Shown: positions 7,704 to 15,113 of the stretch, in pieces
Numbering within the stretch: the stretch's first letter is position 1
Layout: each line of letters opens with the position of its first letter
Assembly: GCA_013003285.1 (NCBI GenBank)
Contig: JABDJY010000251.1
Coordinates: 1-21,430 of the forward strand
Direction: 5' to 3'
Source of the DNA: Alphaproteobacteria bacterium
GTDB lineage: Bacteria; Pseudomonadota; Alphaproteobacteria; UBA6615
DNA length: 21,430 bases
Made by a program: the position numbers and the translations under genes
The notes under the pieces: generated by a model
Databases searched by the model: none
Told to the model about the DNA's origin: nothing
Seen by the model: only the letters and a program-made list of their open reading frames with translations

Positions 7704-10475
7704 TTACGCGTCCCCGCCCGATTGGACCGGCGCCGCCTCATTCGCCGGCCCCGAAGTGGGCACACGGAACACAAAACGCTGGTACAGATAGCCAATGCCG
7801 ATCAGCGTCAGGCCCAGTATCAGGAAGGTGCTGACCCGCAACAGCCCCTCCAGATCGGCCATGTCGAACAGGAAGGCCTTGGCCACGGTGATCATCAGTA
7901 CCGCCAGCGATACATAGCGGGGCATCGTGGCCTTTCCGACGATGCCGATGGTCAGCAGGACCAGCGCATAGATCAGCCATACCAGCGAATAGGTGTATGA
8001 TTCGGCGTCGCCAATCTGGTGCGCCGAGAGCACCGGCCCGTGATAGGCATGGCGCACCTCCAGTGACAGATAGGCGAAGACCAGAACAACACCCAGGATG
8101 GCCGAGACCATTGCCGGCCAAAGGGGCTTTTCATGCTGGAATCGCTTGGCCAGGAAAAAGGCAAACCCGGCGGGTACCGCATAGGCCAGGAACAGGGTGT
8201 TGAACACCGGATAGTCGCCGACGAACGCCAGGGTCTGGATCGGGTTCGAGACCAACAGGTGGAAGAACACGATCTGCGCCGCCGCCAACAACAACAGAAT
8301 GCGTGACCCATATAGGGCAACCAGATTGGCGTGGCGTTGATGGCGGATCGCCAAAGCGGTGCCGATGCTCAGCCAGGTGATCGCGTGAAGGCTTTGCTCG
8401 AGCAGGCTATAGCTGAAACTGTCGAGGCTGCCGGCAACGAACAGCCGGATATGGAACGACACCAGCAGAACCTCAAAGGCGAGCGCACCGGCTTGCAACG
8501 ACGGCACGAGGAGCGTCGCCTTGGCGTCGCGGAAGTATTTGGCGGCCCCGTAGAAGGCGAGCGCCGGCACGCCATAGCCATAGACAATCCAGGTGGAGCG
8601 CCAAAAACCGTCCACCGGGTAATCTAAAATACTGGGGTTCACCACCAGGCGGATCAGAACGATGCCGGCGATGATCAGGGCGATTTTTTCCAGCGAGCGT
8701 TCCGGGATTTGCCGATAGATCCATCCCAACGCCAGCACCTGCACCGACAGGGCAACGGTCAGCCACGCTTGTTCCAGGAACATGGTCGCGGCGAGGCTGA
8801 CGAAAGCAACAACACCGGCGGCGTACAGGCCCAGTGAAATATTCAGACCATAGGCCTCGCGAAATAGGACGACCCGCGTCGCCGCGGCAAGGCTTACGGC
8901 GCCGAGCGCCACGGCCAACCCGATCCATCTGTAGTCGGCGTTGAAATCCGCCACCAGCCAGTAGGCGATGACCAGCAGGGCGAGCGGTACCGCGATCGAT
9001 ATGCCGGCCCACAGCGCCGGTCGCTCGGCGCCCCACAGGGCGGCAAACCCAGCCACGCCGAACAGGCCGCCGAAGAGGAAGAAGACCGGGATGACCGAAC
9101 CGGTTTCGGGAGACCAATAAAGTTCCGGCCACGTTCCCATCAGCACCACGACGGTCGTCGCGGCGGCAACGGCGATGCCCTCGAGCACCGGCGTGAAGCG
9201 GCCGACGACCAGATACAGCACGGCAAACGCGGTCAGAACAATAATGGCAATGGCACTGTATTCCGCCGATTGCACCAAAACGAACATGAACAAGGCGACC
9301 AGCAGCGCGGCGAGCCACGCTAGGGCGTTGCTCGGCCGTTTATTGAGTTTTTCCACCCAATTCTGCCCCGCGACGGAGAGTTCCGAGCCCCGGAACATAT
9401 GGCGCAGGACAAAAAACGCGCTAACGCCTATCAGCAGATAGAGACCCAGCGGAATGACCTGAGCGTCTGTCAAAAAGCCAAGCTGCGACCAAATGAATGC
9501 CGGCCAAAACAGCGTGCTTGTCAGCGTGCCGAAGCCGAGCGACCACCAGCGCTTATAATAGACCAGCGTTAGACACGCCGCCTGGATGACCAGGAGATAG
9601 GGCAGAAGCGCCCACAATGATGGATTGGGCGTGGCGATCAGCAACGGCGTCGTCGCCGCGCCCAGCAGGCCCAGCAAGGCCACGAACTTTCCTTGCAACA
9701 AGGACAGCCCCACCGCGACAAAGGCAACGAACGCCAAGCCGGCAAAGGCGGGAATGGGACCGATGAGCCCGTGAAAAGCATGGGCGGCGTAGAGGCTCGC
9801 GAAGGCGGCGAACAGCCCCGACGCGGTCAGGGCCAGTGGCACATAATTGGGCCGGATCGACGCGATCTGACGTTGCAGCGGCGAGCGCCGCAGCCACTCG
9901 CCCCCTAAGATCAGGGCAACGCCCAACAGGAAGGTCAGCGAATCGCGCACCGCCGGACCGAGCAGGCCCTGGTCGATGGCGAATTTGACGAGGAATATGC
10001 TGCCCAACCCGATGACAATCGCTCCGAGCCAGACCAGCCAGCGCGACGCCAGAACTTCTTCGAAGCTCTGCTTTTCGACCGCCGGGGTATCCGGCGACGC
10101 AGATACCGGCGCCGCAGATTGCCGCGCCGCGGCGCGGGCCGGCTCCGGCTCAGGCGTGCGGCTTCCCGGCCGTGCATAGGGCGGGGGCGCCGCCGGCGTC
10201 GGAGGTTCTACCACAACCTCGTCATCCGGCGACGCTTCGTCCAGTCCCTCGGGCTCGTCGGCGTCAGCCGAACCCGATTGGGCCCGGATAAGCCTGACTT
10301 CATCGCGCAGCACCGCTATCTGCCGCGCCAAATCATTCAACGAGTTTTGGGACGGTAAATTCAGCCGCTTTATGGCCGCCGTCCGCGACATGGCGATGAT
10401 CGAGAGGGTCAACGGCCCCACAAGTATCAGCAACCCAAGAAGCGTAAATATCAGTATCGAATAGTCGCCCATCAC
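7704..10475 (-). CDS. Large DUF2339 polytopic membrane protein
   Basis: A 923-residue integral membrane protein of unknown function. An N-terminal membrane segment (about 8-29) is followed by a short predicted coiled coil (about 43-66, LNDLARQIAVLRDEVRLI), an acidic then proline/alanine-rich linker (about 70-135) and more than twenty hydrophobic segments from about residue 147 to the end. The block FEEVLASRWLVWLGAIVIGL (138-157), then FLVKFAIDQGLLGPAVR, is the typical entry into the DUF2339 domain. The ORF opens at GTG 10475, with an ATG one codon later at 10472 that may be the true start; AGGGG lies 9 bases before that ATG. A well-spaced promoter with flanking operator-like repeats sits upstream. 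Suggested roles for this family (envelope or polysaccharide related) are not established. Confidence 0.88.
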   Translation of the reverse strand: MMGDYSILIFTLLGLLILVGPLTLSIIAMSRTAAIKRLNLPSQNSLNDLARQIAVLRDEVRLIRAQSGSADADEPEGLDEASPDDEVVVEPPTPAAPPPYARPGSRTPEPEPARAAARQSAAPVSASPDTPAVEKQSFEEVLASRWLVWLGAIVIGLGSIFLVKFAIDQGLLGPAVRDSLTFLLGVALILGGEWLRRSPLQRQIASIRPNYVPLALTASGLFAAFASLYAAHAFHGLIGPIPAFAGLAFVAFVAVGLSLLQGKFVALLGLLGAATTPLLIATPNPSLWALLPYLLVIQAACLTLVYYKRWWSLGFGTLTSTLFWPAFIWSQLGFLTDAQVIPLGLYLLIGVSAFFVLRHMFRGSELSVAGQNWVEKLNKRPSNALAWLAALLVALFMFVLVQSAEYSAIAIIVLTAFAVLYLVVGRFTPVLEGIAVAAATTVVVLMGTWPELYWSPETGSVIPVFFLFGGLFGVAGFAALWGAERPALWAGISIAVPLALLVIAYWLVADFNADYRWIGLAVALGAVSLAAATRVVLFREAYGLNISLGLYAAGVVAFVSLAATMFLEQAWLTVALSVQVLALGWIYRQIPERSLEKIALIIAGIVLIRLVVNPSILDYPVDGFWRSTWIVYGYGVPALAFYGAAKYFRDAKATLLVPSLQAGALAFEVLLVSFHIRLFVAGSLDSFSYSLLEQSLHAITWLSIGTALAIRHQRHANLVALYGSRILLLLAAAQIVFFHLLVSNPIQTLAFVGDYPVFNTLFLAYAVPAGFAFFLAKRFQHEKPLWPAMVSAILGVVLVFAYLSLEVRHAYHGPVLSAHQIGDAESYTYSLVWLIYALVLLTIGIVGKATMPRYVSLAVLMITVAKAFLFDMADLEGLLRVSTFLILGLTLIGIGYLYQRFVFRVPTSGPANEAAPVQSGGDA

Positions 10476-10523
10476 TCTTCACCCCTATTGCGCGGCTGGC
10501 GATTGCCCCAAAGCCACACTAAC

Positions 10524-10570
10524 ACTGAACGATGCTCAATATAGGCCTTAACTGAACATCGTTCAATATA
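10524..10570. repeat. Pair of 20-bp operator-like direct repeats at the DUF2339 promoter
   Basis: Copies at 10524-10543 and 10551-10570 share ACTGAAC-N5-TCAATATA with a 27-base period. Each core is also a dyad: TGAAC-ATC-GTTCA in the second copy is perfect, TGAACGATGCTCA in the first has one mismatch. Two dyads overlapping the -35 and -10 regions suggest binding of a dimeric repressor (for example TetR- or LuxR-like size; the family is not identifiable). Confidence 0.5.
10538..10566 (-). promoter_or_regulatory. Sigma-70-like promoter of the DUF2339 gene
   Basis: On the minus strand TTGAAC (10566-10561) and TATATT (10543-10538) are separated by exactly 17 bases. The -10 matches the consensus at five of six positions. 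The predicted transcript starts near 10531 and leaves a leader of about 55 bases. The -35 element lies in one repeat copy and the -10 element in the other. Confidence 0.55.
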
Positions 10571-10626
10571 AATGTTCGGGCGCAGGTTTAGCAAGGCTAA
10601 TCAGTCCGAAAAGCCCAGTTTTCCGC

Positions 10627-10950
10627 CTATTTGGGGAGCGGCACCCGCTGCAGAAACGGTTCGATGATGACCGTGTCGAACACCCCACCCTTGGTATAGG
10701 GGTCGTCATTATGCAGGGCCTCTGCGGCAACCCGATCGGGCACATCGACGATCAGCACGTTGCCGACGACATCGCGAATACCCGCTTCGGAATAGACGAA
10801 ATTATCGAGATCGGTGCCGTCGGCCATCAGCCCGCCACCGAAGACAATCAGGTCCATAAAGGCCTTCTGGTATTCGGCATGGGCCGGCAACAGCGCCGCG
10901 CGGGCATCACCCATGCCGGGCTTATCTCGTCGGGCGATGGCAAAAAGCAT
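10627..10950 (-). CDS. YciI-like (YCII domain) protein
   Basis: A 107-residue single-domain protein of the YciI-like alpha/beta-barrel superfamily. Members are usually small cytoplasmic proteins, some with hydrolase or dehalogenase-like chemistry, using a conserved His-Asp pair. Here H24 (LPAHAEYQ) and D82/D83 (HNDDPYTKGGVF) occupy those positions, and GGGLMADG and VLIVDV are typical strands. GGAGGATAG precedes ATG 10950. It starts 15 bases after the stop codon of the FAH-family gene, so it is probably the second gene of that operon and acts in the same catabolic route. The exact reaction is unknown. Confidence 0.85.
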   Translation of the reverse strand: MLFAIARRDKPGMGDARAALLPAHAEYQKAFMDLIVFGGGLMADGTDLDNFVYSEAGIRDVVGNVLIVDVPDRVAAEALHNDDPYTKGGVFDTVIIEPFLQRVPLPK

Positions 10951-10965
10951 GGTGCTATCCTCCAG

Positions 10966-11931
10966 TCAGGCCGCGGCAATGGGATTGCTCAACGCGCCGA
11001 TGCCTTCGATTTCCACCTCGACCACATCACCCGGTTTCATAAAGACCGGCGGTTTGCGGCCGGCGCCGACCCCGGGAGGCGAGCCGGTGGTGACGATATC
11101 GCCCGGGCTGAAGCGGTAGTATTTGGAAAAATAGCTAATGATCTGCGGCAGATTGAAGATCAGATCGTCGGTCTTGGACGACTGCATGATCTCGCCGTTC
11201 AGCCTGGTCGTCATCTGAAGATTGTGCGGGTCGGCAATCTCGTCCTTGGTGGTAATGACCGGCCCACAGGGGCAGAAGGTGGGGAGTTGTTTGCCCAGCA
11301 AATTGCGGTCCCAGGCGCTGATCGCGTCGAACGGCTTCTCCGCAGCAAACACCGGGCCGACCCAATCGCGCGCCGAGACGTCGTTGGCGATGGTGTAGCC
11401 GGCGACGTAATCCATGGCGTCGGCCTCCGACACATTGTGGCAGCTCTTGCCGAATACGAAGCAAAGCTCGCCCTCATAATCGATCATGTCGGGACATTGC
11501 GGCGGCGCGATGATCGGTTTGCCATGGCCGTTGAGCGCCGGGTGAGTCATCAGGAAGGCCGGCGGATAGGGCAGCGCCGGCGAGTTCTGCATTTCCTTCA
11601 GATGGGCATGGTAGTTCATGCCGACCGATAGGAGAATCGTCGGATTGGGCACCGGCGGCAGGAACGAAACAGCGTCCCAAGCCTGCAAGATATTGGACTG
11701 CCGCAAACCGTCGCGTTCGCCATCGCTCATCGCCGCGACGCGATCGATGCAGTTTTGCACGGCAGCCAACGCGTCGGCGCCACCACCGAGCAAGTCGCGC
11801 ATCTCCGCCGGGACCGCCTTCGCCTCATCGGCGACGCCGCGCAGTGCCATTAGATCGAGCAGCTCATTGTCGCCGAAGACGACGGCGACATGGGCGTGGT
11901 TTTCGCCCCGTTCGATAGTGGCCAGTTTCAT
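10966..11931 (-). CDS. Fumarylacetoacetate hydrolase (FAH) family protein
   Basis: A 321-residue protein of the FAH superfamily, which cleaves or isomerises C-C bonds in 2-oxo acids such as acylpyruvates. The metal-binding motif DYEGEL (151-156, with E153 and E155) and D184 in ANDVSARD are intact; GMNYHAHLKE (104-113), GPVITTKDEI (223-232) and TTGSPPGVG (281-289) also fit. It is shorter than true fumarylacetoacetase (about 420 residues) and closer to fumarylpyruvate/acylpyruvate hydrolases or hydroxyhepta-dienedioate isomerases, so it is not a safe partner for hmgA. The reading frame extends upstream to 12105, but ATG 11931 is chosen because GGGAAGGGAAC lies just before it and the family N-terminus begins there (MKLATIERG). 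Divergent from the CocE-type gene. Confidence 0.92.
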   Translation of the reverse strand: MKLATIERGENHAHVAVVFGDNELLDLMALRGVADEAKAVPAEMRDLLGGGADALAAVQNCIDRVAAMSDGERDGLRQSNILQAWDAVSFLPPVPNPTILLSVGMNYHAHLKEMQNSPALPYPPAFLMTHPALNGHGKPIIAPPQCPDMIDYEGELCFVFGKSCHNVSEADAMDYVAGYTIANDVSARDWVGPVFAAEKPFDAISAWDRNLLGKQLPTFCPCGPVITTKDEIADPHNLQMTTRLNGEIMQSSKTDDLIFNLPQIISYFSKYYRFSPGDIVTTGSPPGVGAGRKPPVFMKPGDVVEVEIEGIGALSNPIAAA

Positions 11932-12055
11932 GACGTTCCCTTCCCTGGTAAGGCACGCGCTTCGATGATTGCGCTCTTGCGTGATTATTTGATCTACTAT
12001 GCCCGGACAGAGACGCTGCGTTAAGCAGCCGGAAGAATTAATTGGGGAAGGTTTC
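11932..12055. promoter_or_regulatory. Divergent intergenic region between FAH and CocE-type genes
   Basis: These 124 bases must contain the promoters for both divergent units. A small dyad GCTGC-GTTAA-GCAGC lies at 12015-12029. No convincing -35/-10 pair was found on either strand. GGGGAAGG at 12043-12050 is the ribosome binding site of the CocE-type gene. Confidence 0.4.
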
Positions 12056-13684
12056 ATGCGCGTGACCAGCGATGTGATGGTGCCCATGCGCGATGGCGTG
12101 AACATTGCGCTGCGCCTCTATCAACCCGACGATGACGGCGCTTATCCCACGCTGTTCGCCATATCGCCCTACCGGTACGACACTGACGACATTCCGGTAC
12201 ATAATCTGTTTCAGTGGCGCGAGACCGGGCCGGTCGAATGGTATATCGACCATGGCTACACCTATGTGCATGCCGATGTGCGCGGCAGTGGCAAATCGGA
12301 GGGCACTTACGGCTTCTTCGATCACACCGAGCAGCAGGATTATTACGATCTCATCGAATGGATCGCCGAGCAGCCCTGGTCGACCGGCAAGGTCGGCGGC
12401 ATCGGCCAATCCTATTACGCCATGGCCCAATGGTTTATGGGCATCTTGAATCCGCCGCATCTGACCTGTCTGGCGCCCTATGACGGCATGATCGATATGT
12501 ATCGGGACTCCGCTTACAACGGCGGGGTCTACAGCGAGTTTTTCGTCTGGTGGTACAATTTGGTGCGCGCCAATAATATCTTTCGCGCCGCCGGCGATAA
12601 TAGCGGCCGGGCGATGGAACCCGACATGGCGATGGAGATGATGCGCCATCAGACCTATGACGATTGGTGGGCCGAACGCGCCGCGCACCCGCATCTGTCG
12701 AAAATAAAAGTGCCGGTATTAAGTGTCGGCGCCTGGGGCAAAGTCGGCCTGCATTTGCGCGGCAATTTGATCGCTTATGAAGAACTGCAATCGCCGAAAA
12801 AACTGGTGGTGACCGGCGCGGCGAATATCAACGAAGCCGTCCACATGTTCGACAAGCCGGAGTTCCACGAACGCTTCTTCAAGCCGTTCTACGATCATCA
12901 CCTCAAAGGCGTCGACAACGGGGTAATGGACGAACCGCCGGTGACGATTTACGTGCGCGGCCTCAATGAATATCGCGACGAGACCGAATGGCCGCTGGCC
13001 CGCGCCGAATATGTTCCCTACTACCTCTCCGGCGATCAATCGGGCAGCGTGACCTCGCTGAACGATGGCAGCCTGACGACAACGGCGCCTAGCGGGGAAA
13101 ACGACACCACATCCTACGATTATCCCGATCACCAATGGGGTCTGGGCGTCGTCGCCATGGGCCCGTTCGGCCCCGACCCGGCGGCCCGGGTCCTCACCTT
13201 TACCAGTGCCCCGCTCGATCAAGACACCGAGGTTTCGGGGCCGATCGTGCTGGAATTGTTCGCCGCCTCAGACCAGCCGGAAACCGAATTTATTGTGAAA
13301 TTGTCGGATCAACTGCCGCAATCGGAAGAGGAGCGCGCGCAGGGCCGCCAACCGGCATTTGTCCCGGTGACCAAGGGGTGGCTCAATTCCGCTCACCGCG
13401 ACAAAGATGAGGCGCGCAGCACCGCGTACCGCCCCTTCTATCGCCATGCGGCGCCGCAACCGATGACCGCCGGCGAAGTCTACCGCTTCGAGATCGAAAT
13501 CCACCCCACCGCGCATATGTTCAAGGCGGGCCACCGCATCCGGTTGGAAATCGCCAATGGAGACTCGCCGTTAACCGATGCGGTGTTTACCCATCAATAC
13601 ATGCCCCACAAGCACGGCCGTGATACGCTTTTCCACGATCGCGTTCACGCGTCACGGCTTTTACTGCCCGTAATTCCGACGTAA
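12056..13684 (+). CDS. CocE/NonD-type alpha/beta hydrolase (X-Pro dipeptidyl-peptidase S15 family)
   Basis: A 542-residue hydrolase, expected to cleave an ester or amide. The N-terminal alpha/beta domain has DVRGSGKSEG (74-83) and nucleophile S119 in GIGQSYYAM; the C-terminal part from about 300 is the beta-rich PepX_C domain. Cocaine esterase carries its catalytic aspartate in a WYDG-like stretch, but the matching place here reads AWGKVGLHLRGN (226-237), as in other family members with WG-G/K; the histidine may be H263 in NEAVHMF. The triad is therefore incomplete by eye. ATG 12056 is favoured over an upstream in-frame ATG at 11999 because GGGGAAGG sits five bases before it and family homology starts there (RVTSDVMVPMRDGV). 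No signal peptide is evident. Followed after 27 bases by the VOC gene. Confidence 0.9.
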   Translation: MRVTSDVMVPMRDGVNIALRLYQPDDDGAYPTLFAISPYRYDTDDIPVHNLFQWRETGPVEWYIDHGYTYVHADVRGSGKSEGTYGFFDHTEQQDYYDLIEWIAEQPWSTGKVGGIGQSYYAMAQWFMGILNPPHLTCLAPYDGMIDMYRDSAYNGGVYSEFFVWWYNLVRANNIFRAAGDNSGRAMEPDMAMEMMRHQTYDDWWAERAAHPHLSKIKVPVLSVGAWGKVGLHLRGNLIAYEELQSPKKLVVTGAANINEAVHMFDKPEFHERFFKPFYDHHLKGVDNGVMDEPPVTIYVRGLNEYRDETEWPLARAEYVPYYLSGDQSGSVTSLNDGSLTTTAPSGENDTTSYDYPDHQWGLGVVAMGPFGPDPAARVLTFTSAPLDQDTEVSGPIVLELFAASDQPETEFIVKLSDQLPQSEEERAQGRQPAFVPVTKGWLNSAHRDKDEARSTAYRPFYRHAAPQPMTAGEVYRFEIEIHPTAHMFKAGHRIRLEIANGDSPLTDAVFTHQYMPHKHGRDTLFHDRVHASRLLLPVIPT

Positions 13685-13711
13685 CGCCTGACCAGTAGAG
13701 GAGAGACCAGT

Positions 13712-14209
13712 ATGTCAGACACCCAAACCGATCCGACCACCGGTGCACTCAGTCTCAACTTTCTGTCCCACGGCACCCTTGAATCGACCGACACGGAAAA
13801 GAGCCGAAAGTTTTACGAGGAATTTCTTGGCCTCGAGGTCATTCGCACCAGCCCGATTTCGCTATTGGCGCGCCTCGGCGGCAACAACACCATGGCGATC
13901 GTCGAAGTGAAGCAGAAAGAGCCGATGCCCATGCTCAATCATAATGGGCTCGATGTTTTGACCAAGGCCGATGTGGATGCGGCCCACGCCAAGGCCGTCG
14001 CACAGCAGGAGAAGTGGGGCATCAAGAAGGTCACGAGACCACTCGACCAACACGGCACCTACTGCTTCTTCATCTGCGATCCGGACGACAATTGGTGGGA
14101 AATCCTCACCAACCCGACAGGCGGCTATGCATGGATGTTCGAGCGCGGCGAGCAAACCGGGCGCGGGCATCTCGACAAGGACTTCGAACGTCCCGCCGAG
14201 ACCCGCTAA
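13712..14209 (+). CDS. VOC-fold metalloenzyme (glyoxalase/extradiol dioxygenase-like)
   Basis: A 165-residue protein of the vicinal oxygen chelate superfamily. Both beta-alpha-beta-beta-beta units are visible, and three likely metal ligands are present: H20 (FLSHGTLES), H77 (LNHNGLDV) and E130 (DDNWWEIL), with the typical ICDPDDN turn before the last. This His-His-Glu set is the one used by type I extradiol dioxygenases and glyoxalase-like enzymes. The reaction cannot be chosen from sequence. GAGGAGAG precedes ATG 13712. It is downstream of the CocE-type gene with a 27-base gap and converges on the cupin gene, suggesting a role in the same small-molecule degradation module. Confidence 0.88.
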   Translation: MSDTQTDPTTGALSLNFLSHGTLESTDTEKSRKFYEEFLGLEVIRTSPISLLARLGGNNTMAIVEVKQKEPMPMLNHNGLDVLTKADVDAAHAKAVAQQEKWGIKKVTRPLDQHGTYCFFICDPDDNWWEILTNPTGGYAWMFERGEQTGRGHLDKDFERPAETR

Positions 14210-14227
14210 ACGCCGATCAGCCGTGAA

Positions 14228-14731
14228 CTAGGCCCGCTCGTACTTATCGCGTTTGACCCCGTCGAGGTTACGCCCCTCCATGCGGATCAACCGGGTTTCG
14301 CCATCGCGCTTGGGGGAGTGCAGATCGCCGACATTGTAGGCCACCGCCATGCCGGGTTTGAGCAGATAGGTCTCGCGCGGCGCGGCCTTGCCGGGCTCAT
14401 CGCCGGAAGGTTCGCCGACCTTGTCGTAAACGGTCATCTCGGTTGCGCCCGTCGCCTGACCGTAGATCGCCCAACACGGCCCATGGTCGTGCGGCGGCGC
14501 TTCGTTTGAGCCTTTATAAACATGCGCCAGGATGCAAAAACCCAACTCCGGATCTTCGTACAATACCTTCCGCGCTGCATCATTGTCCGGCCCGAGATAG
14601 GTGGCGATGATATCGTCATCGACCAGGAGCGGCTCCAGCTTTTCGCGAACCGCCTCAAGACCGTTGGGGCCGGGGTCCGCTTTGAGGATGCTGTGGCACT
14701 CGGCGGCAAATTTTTCCATTTTCTCGTTCAT
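14228..14731 (-). CDS. Cupin-fold, thiol-dioxygenase-like metalloprotein
   Basis: A 167-residue protein with a predicted double-stranded beta-helix. The metal site is visible as H81 and H83 (PPHDHGPCWAIYG) and H138 (VGDLHSP), the three-histidine pattern of cysteine-dioxygenase-like cupins; the usual cupin glutamate is absent, as in that group. The N-terminal 60 residues are helical (ECHSILKADPGPNGLEAVRE), also as in those proteins. It may oxidise a thiol or act on another small substrate; no specific activity is claimed. GGGAGCGAGAG precedes ATG 14731. It is convergent with the VOC gene (18-base gap) and divergent from the secretion operon. Confidence 0.8.
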   Translation of the reverse strand: MNEKMEKFAAECHSILKADPGPNGLEAVREKLEPLLVDDDIIATYLGPDNDAARKVLYEDPELGFCILAHVYKGSNEAPPHDHGPCWAIYGQATGATEMTVYDKVGEPSGDEPGKAAPRETYLLKPGMAVAYNVGDLHSPKRDGETRLIRMEGRNLDGVKRDKYERA

Positions 14732-15113
14732 CGCACTCTCGCTCCCTTAATCCGTGTCGGCGCCAACGCACCAATTTGTTGAATTTTACATCACAACGCC
14801 GTCGCACGGAAATGATGTAGCGCAATTTTTGCCGATTGTTCACCCGCGTCAGCGTGGGCGCTCGGGCGAGAGTTTGCAGAGACTGGCTCGGCGGGATTCA
14901 CCGTAGGTACTTATCCTAAGGGGAAACAATTCTAGTCGAATTCCAGCGGTCACGCCAAAAACAAAAAAACTTAAGTTTTCCGCGACATAGGCATGCTTAA
15001 GGGTTTGTAAATCTACATATCGCACAAGTTGTACTGAAATCTGCGGCAGTGCGTATTCCGCACCAAAATCGGGACGCCAGATCCCCGAAACAAATAATGG
15101 TGTGTGCTTTTAA
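14732..15113. promoter_or_regulatory. 382-bp intergenic region upstream of the type I secretion operon
   Basis: This gene-free region separates the cupin and secretion genes and must hold both promoters. It becomes AT-rich after about 14930 and contains a perfect 14-bp palindrome, AAAACTTAAGTTTT, at 14966-14979, with another CTTAAG-like motif (GCTTAAGG) at about 14995-15002. No confident promoter hexamers were found. No ribosome binding site precedes ATG 15114; the bases just before it are GTGCTTTTAA. Confidence 0.45.

Noticed and set aside
8473..9318. 281-residue minus-strand frame inside the DUF2339 gene
   Set aside because: Arg-rich shifted frame of the membrane protein gene.
10711..11631. 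306-residue plus-strand frame opposite the YciI and FAH genes
   Set aside because: Antisense shadow of two recognised families; no recognisable domain or ribosome binding site.
11999..12055. Upstream in-frame ATG for the CocE-type gene
   Set aside because: No ribosome binding site; the ATG at 12056 has GGGGAAGG at correct spacing and begins at the conserved family start.
11932..12105. 58-residue N-terminal extension of the FAH-family reading frame
   Set aside because: It overlaps the start of the divergent CocE-type gene, has no family homology, and a good ribosome binding site precedes ATG 11931.
14838..14875. Small GC hairpin (CCCGCG-TCAG-CGTGGG) in the intergenic region before the secretion operon
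   Set aside because: Only six pairs including one G-U, with no T-tract; expected by chance in GC-rich DNA.
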